Shown: one piece after another, positions 35,761 to 46,430 of the stretch | Numbering within the stretch: position 1 is the first letter of the stretch | How the letters are laid out: each line of letters starts with the position of its first letter | DNA from: Cylindrodendrum hubeiense | Lineage: Eukaryota; Ascomycota; Sordariomycetes; Hypocreales; Nectriaceae | Assembly (NCBI GenBank): GCA_014621425.1 | Contig: JAANBB010000073.1 | Location: forward strand, 1 to 64,000 | Direction of reading: 5' to 3' | Length of the DNA stretch: 64,000 nucleotides | Made by a program: the position numbers and the translations under genes | Notes under the pieces: generated by a model | Databases searched by the model: none | What the model saw: only the letters and a program-made list of their open reading frames with translations | Told to the model about the DNA's origin: nothing

Positions 35761-37427
35761 TCAAGGTTTTACTTGATTGGTCTCTATCTCGGCTTCAGGC
35801 TTGCGCTTGGTCCCTGCTGATCCAGACACCTTCGTCGACACGACAGAATCTCTGTCGTCGATACTGCCGTCTGGTCCCTTGATCACATCCCGCTCCATAG
35901 CCGCGACCTCTTCCGCAGTAAGGAATCGTCCGCCGGGGCCACGGGGCCTGCGCATATCATGGTTGTATTGTGACTCGTTGAGGTACGGTTTCCGGCCCTT
36001 AGGGGTCAACCTGAGCTGTTCCTCAAGTCTTTGGCGCGCAACGCGTCGCTTCAGAATACGGTGGAATTGCTTTGCGTTAACGTAGAGTGGCGATTCCTCA
36101 ATACCTGTGGGCACCTCGGGCGATTGAGGATGTTGCATCTGTGCCTGTGTTATCTGCGGAGGGGCAATACCTGACCGAGGCCCGGCGTGGCTCATCATGG
36201 TCTGGGCATTGGGGACTCCGGGGCTCGTGACCTGGCTCATTCGGCGACTATATTCTTGAGAGGTATTGTTTATATGAGGAGATTGATGGCTGGCCTTCTT
36301 TGTATTGGCACCCATTCGAGGTGAGCTATGAGGCACGTTGGGGCCGGATGGCATGTAACCGTAATTTGACCCGGAGGCAGTCGCGGCCATTGCGGCGGCC
36401 TGGATACCAGGCATACCATAATGGACTTGTTGTATGCCCTGCTGTGGGACGCCGTCTTGTGGTTGATATATGTTGTTTTCCTGAGTTGGTGACTGTTGTT
36501 TTCTCAAGCTTGTCAAATTATCTAGAGGCATATCCGGCTCCCGAATGTCTTTCCCTTTTCCCTGTAGTGGATGGTTTCTCCCGAAATCAGCCTGGGTATC
36601 TTGCTTGTCACTTTCATCTGCGCTCTTTTCTGTCAAATCTGTAAAAGATGCCCCCGGTATCTTAACTTCTGTTGCTAGTGGCTCCAGATGACTTGAGAGA
36701 TGTTGAGTTATCGAACCAAAGTTTGCTGACGAATCAGTCATCAGATTCAGTTCCAGTAAGTCTTCTGGGTCGCTATTTTCGTCATCTTGTAAAGGGTCTG
36801 TGAGGATCGGTCCAAGGTCAACCAGCCCTTGGATCATTGTTTTGAGGTTAGAGACTGCATTACCCATAGTTTCCGAAGGCGGGCGGTTCTGCATTTCCGA
36901 GTCTCCGGGAATTGCGTGATTCCCAAGAGCTTGAATTGCTTCGGTTCTAGCTTGAATAGCCCTACTAATTTGACGAGATATTCCCCTAACCTGGTTATTT
37001 GATGGAGGGGGCTGCACTATTCCTGAATGAAAAAGCTCAGCTCCGCAATGAGGATCATGAATGATGGTCACTTTGGCATAGGAGACTTTATCTTACTTTC
37101 AACGAGAATTGAACAAGCGTTAACAAGAAGCGTGATCGTTACTCGCCTGAGTTCCTTGGATCTTTCCAACAAAATGTCCAACTCGCCTTGAGCCACACCA
37201 TGCGCACGAGACCAAAGGATTAGCGAGCTGTAGCTCCTTTCCAACCTCCTGTAAGTCGACTTTGTGAACTGTTGGGAGGGCGTATGTCGAGCTTCAGCTA
37301 AAAAGTCGCGGAACAGATCGTACATTGCAAGGTAGATATGAGCGATGTGACCTTGGTAGACGGGCACGACTTCAAGAGGTAGAGTTGACCTGCAATCTGT
37401 CACGCGGTCATCATCCATGTCAGTCAT
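35761..37427 (-). CDS. Chimeric protein: fungal helical N-terminal domain fused to NF-YA/HAP2 CCAAT-binding domain
   Basis: Two exons, 37097-37427 and 35761-37022, join in phase across a 74-base intron (GTAAGA donor, TTTTTCATTCAG acceptor) to about 530 residues. No ATG opens the second exon in frame, so it must be spliced to upstream sequence. Residues about 20-200 are helical and resemble the N-terminal region of fungal C2H2-type regulators: VYQGHIAHIYLAMYDLFRDF, then SLILWSRAHGVAQGELDILL, later TMIQGLVDLGPILTDPLQDD. Residues about 395-465 are an NF-YA (CBF-B) domain: ESPLYVNAKQFHRILKRRVA, RLEEQLRL, then PYLNESQYNHDMRRPRGPGG and RFLTAEEV. In canonical HapB/NF-YA the DNA-contact segment reads ESRHxHAMRRPRG. 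Here Arg is Gln, His is Tyr and Ala is Asp. The start is uncertain (Met at 37427 or 37418; a 5' exon is possible). It is more A+T-rich than its flanks. Confidence 0.72.
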
Positions 37428-37847
37428 CCTCTAAATATATTCGGGTTTGATAATTTGACATCTAGCACAACCCATGAGATGATCGGGAGCTTTGAAGGAA
37501 TCTTTGCTCAAAGGGTCGGGCGACGAGTTCTTGACAGCCCCTCTTATGCACGTCAGTCGCTTGTGCCTTGTGCCGAGGCTGGCGTCTAATTTGCCTTGCG
37601 AATTAATCCTGCACATATCGCGGTGGAAAGCAGAAACGCCTTGTCGAGTGCCTTTTGGTCTGCCTACTTCACAGCCCCCATCAAAAATTGAGCGAACGAG
37701 CTCACCTCTCCTGAACACCACCTCCATCATTAAAGCCAAGTTATCCCTCGGTTTTTCGATTACACCCAGCCTTAATAAATTTACTACCGATCTCGCTCCC
37801 CGTTTTATATGTTGGAATTAAAGTCGCCTCTCTTCTGAATTCAAGCG
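37428..37847. promoter_or_regulatory. Divergent promoter between NF-YA chimera and DUF7580-like gene
   Basis: A 420-base gap separates the two divergent start codons. TTTTATATG near 37803-37811 is a possible TATA-like element for the plus-strand gene. A minus-strand open frame (37431-37739) is in frame with the chimera but closed by a TAG just before its first Met. It might be leader or a missed exon. Confidence 0.45.
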
Positions 37848-39723
37848 ATGGCGGAACTTGCCCTAGCAATCGTCCCACTCTGCGTTGAGGCGGTTCGCCT
37901 TGGCAAGGCAATGCGATCGCGCCTCGCTACTTTCCGAACCTATATGCAGACTGTGGAGGAGCATCGCACCAATTTTGATGTACAAGTCCTTTTATTTGTC
38001 TCAGAGTGTAACAGAATACTCAAGCAGGCTAGAATGCACTGCCCGAGTGTTGATATTGCCAAGTGCGTCGACCAGGCGAACCGATCACACCTAGGAAACA
38101 TGGACTTCTCATCGCCCGAACCTGATTTAGGCCTCCGATTGATATTCGGGTCATCTATGGAAACGGTCAGGAATTTGATTGAGTTGATTATTCAGAAAGT
38201 ATCCCTAATAGAGCATGAGCTGGATCGGTATGGTGAAGTGGGCGACAATGGACAAGTGGTAATTATTGATCGCAAACTCGACGGATAATGACTGACTACG
38301 GCATTCGTAGGTGGGCGCGGGTTCGGCTATAAACCGCTCTCGCAATCGGTTCCAAGCAACTTTTAACGAGGACCATTATAGAAAAAAGATTGAAGACCTA
38401 CGGGCCTTAATTTCCAGCCTTCGAGACCTTCGACAACAAGCCACAACGGAATCTGAGAAAGAAAGGCAGCCAGTGCTTCAATCAACCATAAATATGCCCA
38501 CCGCGTATCGACAGCGAAAGCAAGACGCTTCTTTCTTGCTTAGCGGAATCAAAGAAAGTTGGGCATGCCATCAGAAGGCGCATGCCAATGTGAGCCATGA
38601 GGCCAAGCTCCTGTTGGTGGTCTCCGATGTGCCAACATCCACTCCCGGGTCAGCTGGGTGCCTGGACATCACGATCTATCGGGGGACGACATGCGCTGGA
38701 CCTTTAAGCACGGGGTTGTGTGTTCTACCAAAGCCAAGGGGCTCGTCTACTGGAATTTTAAGTCCAAATTCGTCTTCTGAAAACGACAACCTGGATGATC
38801 AAGAAAGGAAGAGGCAGCGGGTCAATAAGAAGGGAGAAAATACCAAACCCGTGGATCATATTTGCGCCAACCACCTAGCTCCGGTAGATGCTGCGAAACC
38901 CAAAATTGGCTCCTTCAACCTCGCAGAAGCAGAAGACGTTTGCTCGCGTCTTTGCAGCCCCACAGCGTTTCGCTCACACAAAGCTACCATGGGGTGTCAT
39001 TTGGATTTCAGAAGCAGAACATTTGACTTCTCTCACGGACACGCCATACCATTGCCTGCTGGATTTGGCAAGCCTCTACAGGGGACTATTATGAGCCTTC
39101 AGGACATCTTTAATCAGGAATTGGATGAGACGCTCGGGGACTCACAGCGATTCTGGCTAGCCAGTCTCATTGTCAAGTCTGCACTACGACACTACGACAC
39201 AGGGTGGTGGCCCGAATCTTGGACCCCAGAGCAATTAAATTTCTACGATTTAGACACGGGAGATCTGACAGACTCGTTGCAAACCCTTCACCTGTCCTCT
39301 CGATTGCCTATCAGTCCCGTGAGTCGAGACGGTGACACCGTCATGGCCTTGACAGAGGATACAACAGCACGAAGGTCAAAAGGCAAAGAAAAGTTAACCG
39401 CTACCCATGTCATCGCCAGAGACATGATGGATGTTGGCATTCGCAACTTGACTCTCTGGGGCGTGGGTGTCACCCTACTTCAGATTGGGCTATGGCGTGC
39501 AATCCCATGGACTGACCATGTCGAGGTCCGCCAGAGCGTGGCGAGCTTAGCAAGTTTCAGCAGGAGGTACCATGATCTAACTGATAAATTAATCAATTGC
39601 GATTTCGGTAAAGGATCCAAGTTACAAAAGTGGGAGCTGCAAAACGAAGTCTACAGAAGCGTGGTGTGTGAATTGGATGAGACGCTGGAGGAGTTTAAGA
39701 AGGCTGGAATATGGCACTTGTAG
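37848..39723 (+). CDS. HeLo-like / DUF7580-like fungal protein
   Basis: Two exons, 37848-38258 and 38311-39723, join in phase over a 52-base intron to about 607 residues. The N-terminus (MAELALAIVPLCVEAVRLGK) has the hydrophobic start typical of fungal HeLo/HeLo-like regions. An all-helical part follows with a mid segment HYRKKIEDLRALISSLRDLR. The centre is poorly conserved. The C-terminal 250 residues match the pattern of the fungal domain DUF7580: LQDIFNQELDETLGDSQRFW, an expanded linker, then LTLWGVGVTLLQIGLWRAI, and an ending that puts CDFGKG before WELQNEVYRSVV. Such proteins accompany fungal NLR-like and prion-type cell-death systems, but no function is established here. It is divergently paired with the NF-YA chimera, and its base composition is unlike the housekeeping genes around it. 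Confidence 0.68.
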
Positions 39724-40102
39724 AGGCTTGTTCATACTGGACGCAGATTTTCAAGACGAATCAGCACAGATGTAAGCATCGTAAAATCAGGACAACTTCC
39801 AATGAAGTTTCTTACAAATAGTTTTAGTGACTGGAAATTTTCTTATTCTGGATTACAATTCGAAAACATGTTACCTCCCAAATCCCGGTGGATACCTACC
39901 TAAGGTAGGTAGGTAGGTACTCAAGGTACTGTGCGACAGCGCTAGTAGTGGCGGATAAAAGTGGACCGCGTAACCTCTCAACGCGTCCACGCCAGACGCG
40001 GTCTCCATATCAAGACGTCACGGCAACGACTTCAATTTGATGCCATGAACCCCATCGCCGAAATCCACCCAACCCCGAACCCGTAGCTTTTCTTCCTATA
40101 CA
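39724..40102 (+). promoter_or_regulatory. MSH3 promoter region
   Basis: Contains an AGGTACCT-family cluster with a near-palindrome (ACCTACCTAAGGTAGGTAGG at 39895-39914). Two CGCG-type elements lie closer to the gene, including a perfect MluI cell-cycle box ACGCGT at 39981-39986 and GACGCG at 39995-40000. This fits G1/S control of a mismatch-repair gene. Confidence 0.55.
39981..39986. promoter_or_regulatory. MCB-type (ACGCGT) element upstream of MSH3
   Basis: Perfect ACGCGT about 120 bases before the ATG. In yeasts this element binds the MBF complex and drives G1/S expression of replication and repair genes. Its activity here is inferred. Confidence 0.45.
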
Positions 40103-43100
40103 ATGGCCCCCGCGTCAAAAACACCCGCCAAAAAGCAGCAATCCCTCACATCCTTTTTCACTCCCAAGACCGTCAATGGTCTCGCCGCAGCCTTCGAAAA
40201 ACAGAGCCAGGCCAGCTCCCCGTCCCAGTCCAAAGCGAAAGACACCGAATTGCCATCCCGGAAACGCCCACTCGAGAACACCGAAAAGGGCAACGAGCAG
40301 CCTAAACAACCCGTAAAAAAGGCAAGAGGCAATGTCGACGATGACGATGACGAAGCAAGCACATTCTTCGCCTCCAAGTCTGCACAGGAGTCTGCCGAGC
40401 AGGAGTCGACCGAACAGGAGTCTACCAAACAGGAGTCTGCAAGTGGCGCCATCTCCAAGGCCAACGACCAAATAGTAAACCCTACAGCCCGCACAGAGCG
40501 GTATCGATACGACAGCTCCAGCTCCAAAGACGCTGCCACGAAAGAAGCCGTCGAAAATGCCAACGATGACGCCGAATCGAAGCGGCACAGCAATGAGCTA
40601 CACAGGAAATTCGTGAAGAAACTCGGCCACCCAGATGCCCTGGCTTGGCGACGGCGAGGCCAGCAAGCCGAGACTACCGCTGGTAATGACGACGACGCAG
40701 AAGCCGACGCCGACGAAGAGGAGACCCCAGCTCAGACAAAGACAAAGAAGAAGGGCTCCAAGACGGGCAAGCTGACGCCCATGGAGATTCAGTTCCTCGA
40801 CATCAAGAGGAAACACCTGGATACCGTCCTCATTGTCGAGGTTGGATACAAGTTCCGATTCTTTGGTGAAGACGCCCGCATCGCTGCCAAAGAACTGAGC
40901 ATTGTCTGCATCTCAGGGAAAATGCGTTATGACGAACGTGAGTCGTCCCCTACCTGCCAGCACATTGCTTCATGCTGATTTTGTCTCGCAGACCCCTCCG
41001 AGGCGCATCTAGATCGCTTCGCCTCCGCCAGCATTCCCGTCCACCGACTCCCCGTCCACGCCAAGCGTCTCGTTGCCGCGGGGCACAAGGTTGGAGTCGT
41101 CCGCCAGATCGAGACGGCGGCTCTGAAGAAGGCTGGAGACAACCGCAACGCACCCTTCGTTCGTAAGCTCACCAACCTTTACACAAAGGGTACTTACATC
41201 GATGAAAACGGCGAGCTAGACTCGAGTGGCGATTCTGGAGCTCCTTCAGGTGGTTACCTCCTCTGTATCACCGAGACCCAAGCCAAAGGCCGGGGCACAG
41301 ACGAGAAAGTCGACGTCGGTATCATTGCTGTCCAGCCTGCTACCGGTGACATCATCTACGACAACTTTGAGGATGGCTTCATGCGGAGCGAGATTGAGAC
41401 CCGCCTCTTGCACATCTCCCCTTGCGAGTTTCTTATTGTCGGTGATCTCACCAAGGGTACTGACAAGCTCGTTCAGCACCTTTCGGGCAGTAGCACCAAT
41501 GTCTTTGGTGACAGGAGCCGAGTCGAGCGCGTCCCCAAGGGTAAGACCATGGCCGCGGAAGTCTACTCCCACGTCACCCAGTTCTACGCCGACAAGCTCA
41601 AGGAGAACGCCCAAGATGAGACGGCCAGCGCCCTTCTTGACAAGGTCCTCAAGCTCCCCGAACCCGTCACCATCTGCCTCTCGGCAATGATCCACCACCT
41701 TCAGGAGTACGGCCTCGAGCACATCTTCGACCTGACCAAGTACTTCCAGAGTTTCAGCACCCGTTCACACATGCTCATCAATGGCACAACTCTTGAAAGC
41801 CTCGAAGTATATCGCAACTCGACGAACCACTCTGAGAAAGGTAGTCTGTTCTGGGCCCTCGACAAAACAATCACCAGTTTCGGCCACCGTCTCCTCCGTA
41901 AGTGGGTGGGCCGGCCGTTGCTCGATCAGACACTCCTCGAAGAACGCCTCGGCGCCGTCCAAGAACTCCTTGACAAGCAGTCCACCGCCGCCGTCGACCA
42001 ACTCGAGTCGCTCCTAGCCACCAATAAAACCGATCTCGAGCGCAGCCTCATCCGCATTTACTACGGCAAATGCACCCGCCCGGAGCTCCTCGCCGTCCTC
42101 CAGACCCTCCAGAGGATTGCCAGTCGCTACATTACCGTCAAGGAGCCCTCCGACGCCCCCTTCGACTCCCCCCTCCTCAGTAATGCGATTTGCTCCCTGC
42201 CCCAGATCCTTGACACCGTCGTCTCCTATCTCGAGCGCATCGATCCCGGAGCCGCTCGCAAGGATGACAAATACGCCTTCTTTCGGGATGAGTACCATAC
42301 AGAAGACATGCAGGATCATCAGCTCAGCATCCTCCACGTGGAGCACGAGCTCGACGCCCACCGGACGGTTGCCGCTGGGAAGATCAAGAAGAAGACGGTA
42401 GACTACGTGACAGTTGCCGGCATTGAGTACCTTATCGAGGTGCCCAACCCCGACGTCAAGCACGTCCCCGCGTCGTGGAACAAGATCTCGGGTACCAAGA
42501 AAGTCTCGCGCTTCCACACCCCTGAGGTCCTCCGCCTCGCCACCGAGCGCGACCAGCACCGTGAAGCCCTGGCCGCGGCGTGCGACACGGCCTTCAAGGA
42601 TCTCCTCGCTTCCATCGCCGCCGACTACCAGCCCCTCCGCGATGCCGTCGCCGCCCTGGCCACCCTCGACTGCCTCCTATCCCTCTCCAAGGTTGCCGCC
42701 CAGCCTGGCTACTCCCGTCCATCATTCCTCCCGTCTTCGACCGACCCTACCATCTCCATCACTCAGGGCCGCCACGCTATCGCCGAACACACCCTCGACG
42801 GCGGCTATATCCCCTTCACCACCTCCCTCGCCCACCCGGCACCCCTTGCCCACCTCATCACCGGGCCCAACATGGGAGGCAAGTCTTCATTCGTCCGCGC
42901 CCTCGCCCTCATAGTCCTCCTCGCCCAGGTCGGCTCCTTCGTCCCCGCTGACGCCCTCTCTCTCACTCTCTGCGACGCCATTCACACTCGCACCGGCGCC
43001 CGCGACAACCTCTTCGCTGGCGAGTCCACCTTCATGGTCGAGGTCTCTGAGACAGCCCGCATTCTCCGCTCCGCCACCCCGCGCAGTCTCGTCATCCTTG

Positions 43101-43540
43101 ATGAGCTGGGCCGTGGCACGAGCACCCACGACGGCGCAGCCATCGCCCAGGCCGTGCTCCATCACGTCGTCACTGAGACTCGCTGCCTTACCCTGTTCAT
43201 CACCCACTACCAGAACCTCGCTCGAGTCGTTGACGGCCTCGAGGGTGTCAAAAACGTCCACATGAAATTCAAGGCCGAGAAGGGTGAGGATGGTGAGGAA
43301 GAAGTCACCTTCCTGTACGAAGTCGGTGAGGGTGTCGCTCACCGATCCTACGGCCTCAACGTTGCCAGGTTAGCACGTATTCCCAAGAAGGTCATTGATG
43401 TTGCCGCCGGGAAATCGAAGCAGCTGGAACAGGAGATGCGGATGCGTCGCCTCAAGGGCGTATGTCGGACTCTAACCGATGTAATTGAAAATGGGTCAGA
43501 CCAGCTAGACCAACTTGTTGCCAGCATTGAACAACTGTAA
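40103..43540 (+). CDS. MSH3: DNA mismatch repair protein MSH3 (MutS homologue)
   Basis: With MSH2 it forms MutS-beta, which recognises insertion/deletion loops. Two exons, 40103-40937 and 40992-43540, join in phase to about 1127 residues. A PCNA-binding PIP box (QQSLTSFF) lies at residues 12-19. A disordered acidic linker with an E/K-QEST repeat ([14 protein letters not shown]) follows. The mismatch-binding MutS I domain starts about residue 230 ([34 protein letters not shown]). Core domains follow, then the ATPase with Walker [12 protein letters not shown] near residue 904, Walker [18 protein letters not shown] near 979, and the [10 protein letters not shown] signature. The start codon context is clear, and the length agrees with fungal Msh3. 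Confidence 0.95.
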
Positions 43541-44411
43541 GAGATACCATAATTAAGAATACGCCTGTCAGATCCACAACTTTCTATCTTGTAGCAAGAT
43601 AAATCATCGATAATGGCGATCTAATGAGCAACGTTCCTTGATTTCAGATGCATCGCACCACTTTGCCGTTCTCAGTTAAACTCCATTGTAAATGTACATC
43701 GCCAATCCTCCAAAACTCCTAAAAGCCGTTCCTTACTGTCATTGTGCCCACATCACGGCCAACTCCTCAATATCTATATTATGTTACTCCGTCAACAAAC
43801 CCGCCCATAAACCGCTTCAAACTCAAATCCCAAGTAACCCTGTCGGTCTTGTACTTTCTGCTGCGTTGTAAAATAGAGGGACTCCTCTGAGTTGATTGTC
43901 TCACGTATGTATAAACATGGGCATTGCTTCTAGTCAAAGCCGGCCGGGAAATCTAATTTGGGTTGGTGAGGAGAAAATCGAAATGGTTAGGCTACGTGCT
44001 TGTTGCTGTCTCTGCGTTAGAATGTAACCCATAAACATAGAAGCCGGGGTAATTACCAGCGTAGGTAACGAAAATGAGTTGAGGACGGCCTCAAACAGAG
44101 CCCCATGGTTCCCCTCGATGTTATTTATTCGATCCTCATGTTAAATTCCCCAAATTAACGAGCGTCTTGCTGTGGCCATATGAAATTCTCGCAATAGGTT
44201 GAGTCGGTAGGTCAACATCGCAACCCGTCAGAAGCCCTAGTTAAGGGAGAACGTTAGCTTTTTTATCATCCTGAAAGGGACCAGCTCATACTTGTTGAAA
44301 AGCCGATATACCACAGCGCATCCCTGTGAGCTTCCCAGTGCAGAACAGAAGGAAACGATAATAAACTCCGTTGATGGTAAGGGAGGTGCTTTACGGGATG
44401 CCCGTCAGTCA
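43541..44411. other. Convergent intergenic region after MSH3
   Basis: An A+T-rich stretch of about 870 bases with the 3' flanks of two converging genes. I see no open frame with support, no repeat and no RNA gene. Confidence 0.5.
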
Positions 44412-46430
44412 TCAAATACGCAGATCTTCTGGGTTCAGATGGGGCTGGATGCCAATTTCGTTGCTTGAGGTTTGCAAAGTCCATGTTCCATGCAGGGTCA
44501 TGTCTTTTCCATCGCAAAAACCACCGTCACCCAAAGCCTCGCAGGTATGTGTTTCGGACTTTGAGTTTTCGCCATTAGATGACGGAAAGTTTATGTCACG
44601 AGCATTTTCAAGATGCTCTCTTGGTCGATTAATTGGGGTAAATGCAAGAGAATGAAGTGACGGGTTCGCTCCTGCTTGGTTATACGGGCTGAGAAACAAC
44701 CGGTCATTGGAGAGAAGGGGGTTCGTCCCAGGAACGTTGAGAAACTGGCTTCCACCCGTTCTCTGTACTGAATCTCCAGCGCTTGAATTGGAGTAGTCCT
44801 CTTGTTTGGCTTGTAGGGAAATACTAGACGGCAATCCGAATGTTTCTTGATTGAGCCCGTTGAATTGGGAGGATGTAGCGAAGGGAAGTCTCGATGAGGC
44901 ATTATATATGGTAGCATCTTTCATGGCATACGATGCCTCGATGTGGTTGAAGGTACCTTCTTCTTTGTCAGTATTTGGTCTGTTAGGAAATCCACGCATG
45001 CCCATTTCAATATATTTCTTGGTCCATGATCAATGAATGGGTTTAATAAAGGCTTACCCAAGTATGACTGTGACTGCACTCTTCCGCGTGTCACATCCCG
45101 TGCACCAAACATTCTCGAAGATAAGTCTCTGGAAGATGGAGTCGGGGACACGAGGTTCGATTGGGAAATCGGGTTCAGTGGAGGCATACCGAGCCGGTCA
45201 TGGAGATCAAATCTGTTCGCCAACAAATCAGTATGAGTTATAATAGGCCAACACGCATATCACGTACCTCTGGTCAGTTTGAGAAAGATTTCCAAATGGG
45301 CGACTTTCAAAGGAATCTGGACACAGGTTTTAGCGATGCCCACAAGTTCTAAGAGATCACCTACTCGAATTTCCGTCGTCGTCACGGAAAACGTCGTGGT
45401 TAGGCCGAGAAGGGGCCAGTGAAAGTGGGATTGAGAGGTTCTCCTGAGGAATCCTCTTTGGCTTGCCTCCATTTTTCTTTGCGGCTTGTGTTTTGTTGCC
45501 ACGTGTGCTTGGCCTGCGCTGCCTCGGGATGTTCACGGAGATCTCGGCCAGTGGTTCTGGTTTTCTGCGTTTCGCTCTTGTGGCTTTGCGTGGCGGTGTC
45601 TTCTAATGGTATTAGTCAAGGACAATTGACTCTTCTGCGTGACACTGACAGATGCTTCCTGACCAGGGACAGGAGACGAGCTGTCATCGTAGACTCCTTT
45701 CACCCTTTCAATCTCAAACTCGGCAGTCATGACAACTTGGTTAGGCTCGATGCCTTCCGAAGTTCTTTTCATTTTCTCAATGACTGATTTGGGCTTCCTT
45801 TGATTACGGGTACGCTTCATCTCCTCGTTTGCGAGATCCATTTTGCCCATACCAGGCCAAATCTGCCCCTTCAGGGACATCATGTCAGCCCCCATCAAGT
45901 GTTCATCTGGGGCTTCTGCTTCATTGTCTGAATTAAACAGGTCGGGGCAGATTGGAAAATCGGATACCAGATCTTCTTCTTCGATCTTTATGGCAGTGCT
46001 GCTGCTGAGGCTTCGCTTTGATTTACTCTTGACCTGCTACCCCATAATGTCAGCATTGTCCTCTTATGCTCCCCGTAATCCAACCAGCACCAACCTTTGC
46101 TGGGGGTGCTGAAGCAAGAACTCTATTCCGCCTGATTCGTGCTGCTTCTTTGAGCTGCTTTGCCTTCATCCTCTCCACAAGCAGTGCCTCAATGCCGTTC
46201 TGTGAATACCATACTTCATATTGCCGAAGAGCAACAGAAGCGGCAATGTCTTGATGCGCTTTGAGCTTTGTCTGGGTCTCATGGTGGAGGTGGCCTTTGG
46301 ACGCAATATGGGTGAGTAAATGCGACACATCGGAGAAGCGAGGGGCGTCGGGGCAAACAGTGCAAAGGAGTGGAATTTGCTTGTTGGCAGAGCTGGCTAC
46401 ACCGGTACCTGCCGAAACTCCCGAGGCCAT
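44412..46430 (-). CDS. Conserved fungal protein with N-terminal C2H2-like zinc finger
   Basis: Six exons are proposed: 46095-46430, 45650-46033, 45365-45602, 45268-45316, 45058-45212 and 44412-44962, in phase, about 570 residues. The N-terminus holds a zinc-finger-like unit, LLCTVCPDAPRFSDVSHLLT, continuing HIASKGHLHHE with two Cys and suitably spaced His. A basic helix follows (VERMKAKQLKEAARIRRNRV). The middle is acidic then Lys/Arg/Pro-rich with AT-hook-like patches (KTPPRKATRAKRRKPEP, IPRQRRPSTRGNK). The C-terminal part is disordered (SQFNGLNQETFGLPSS). Nuclear, nucleic-acid-associated behaviour is plausible. The last intron uses an unusual CAAAG acceptor chosen to keep phase, so that junction is uncertain. 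I do not recognise a named orthologue. Confidence 0.65.

Noticed and set aside
35761..37071. NF-YA part as an independent gene starting at 37071
   Set aside because: The apparent start codon is GTG, and the region 37023-37096 reads as a good intron that joins upstream coding sequence in phase.
37431..37739. 103-residue minus-strand frame upstream of the NF-YA chimera
   Set aside because: In frame with the chimera but closed by a TAG; no motif. Kept only as possible leader or missed exon.
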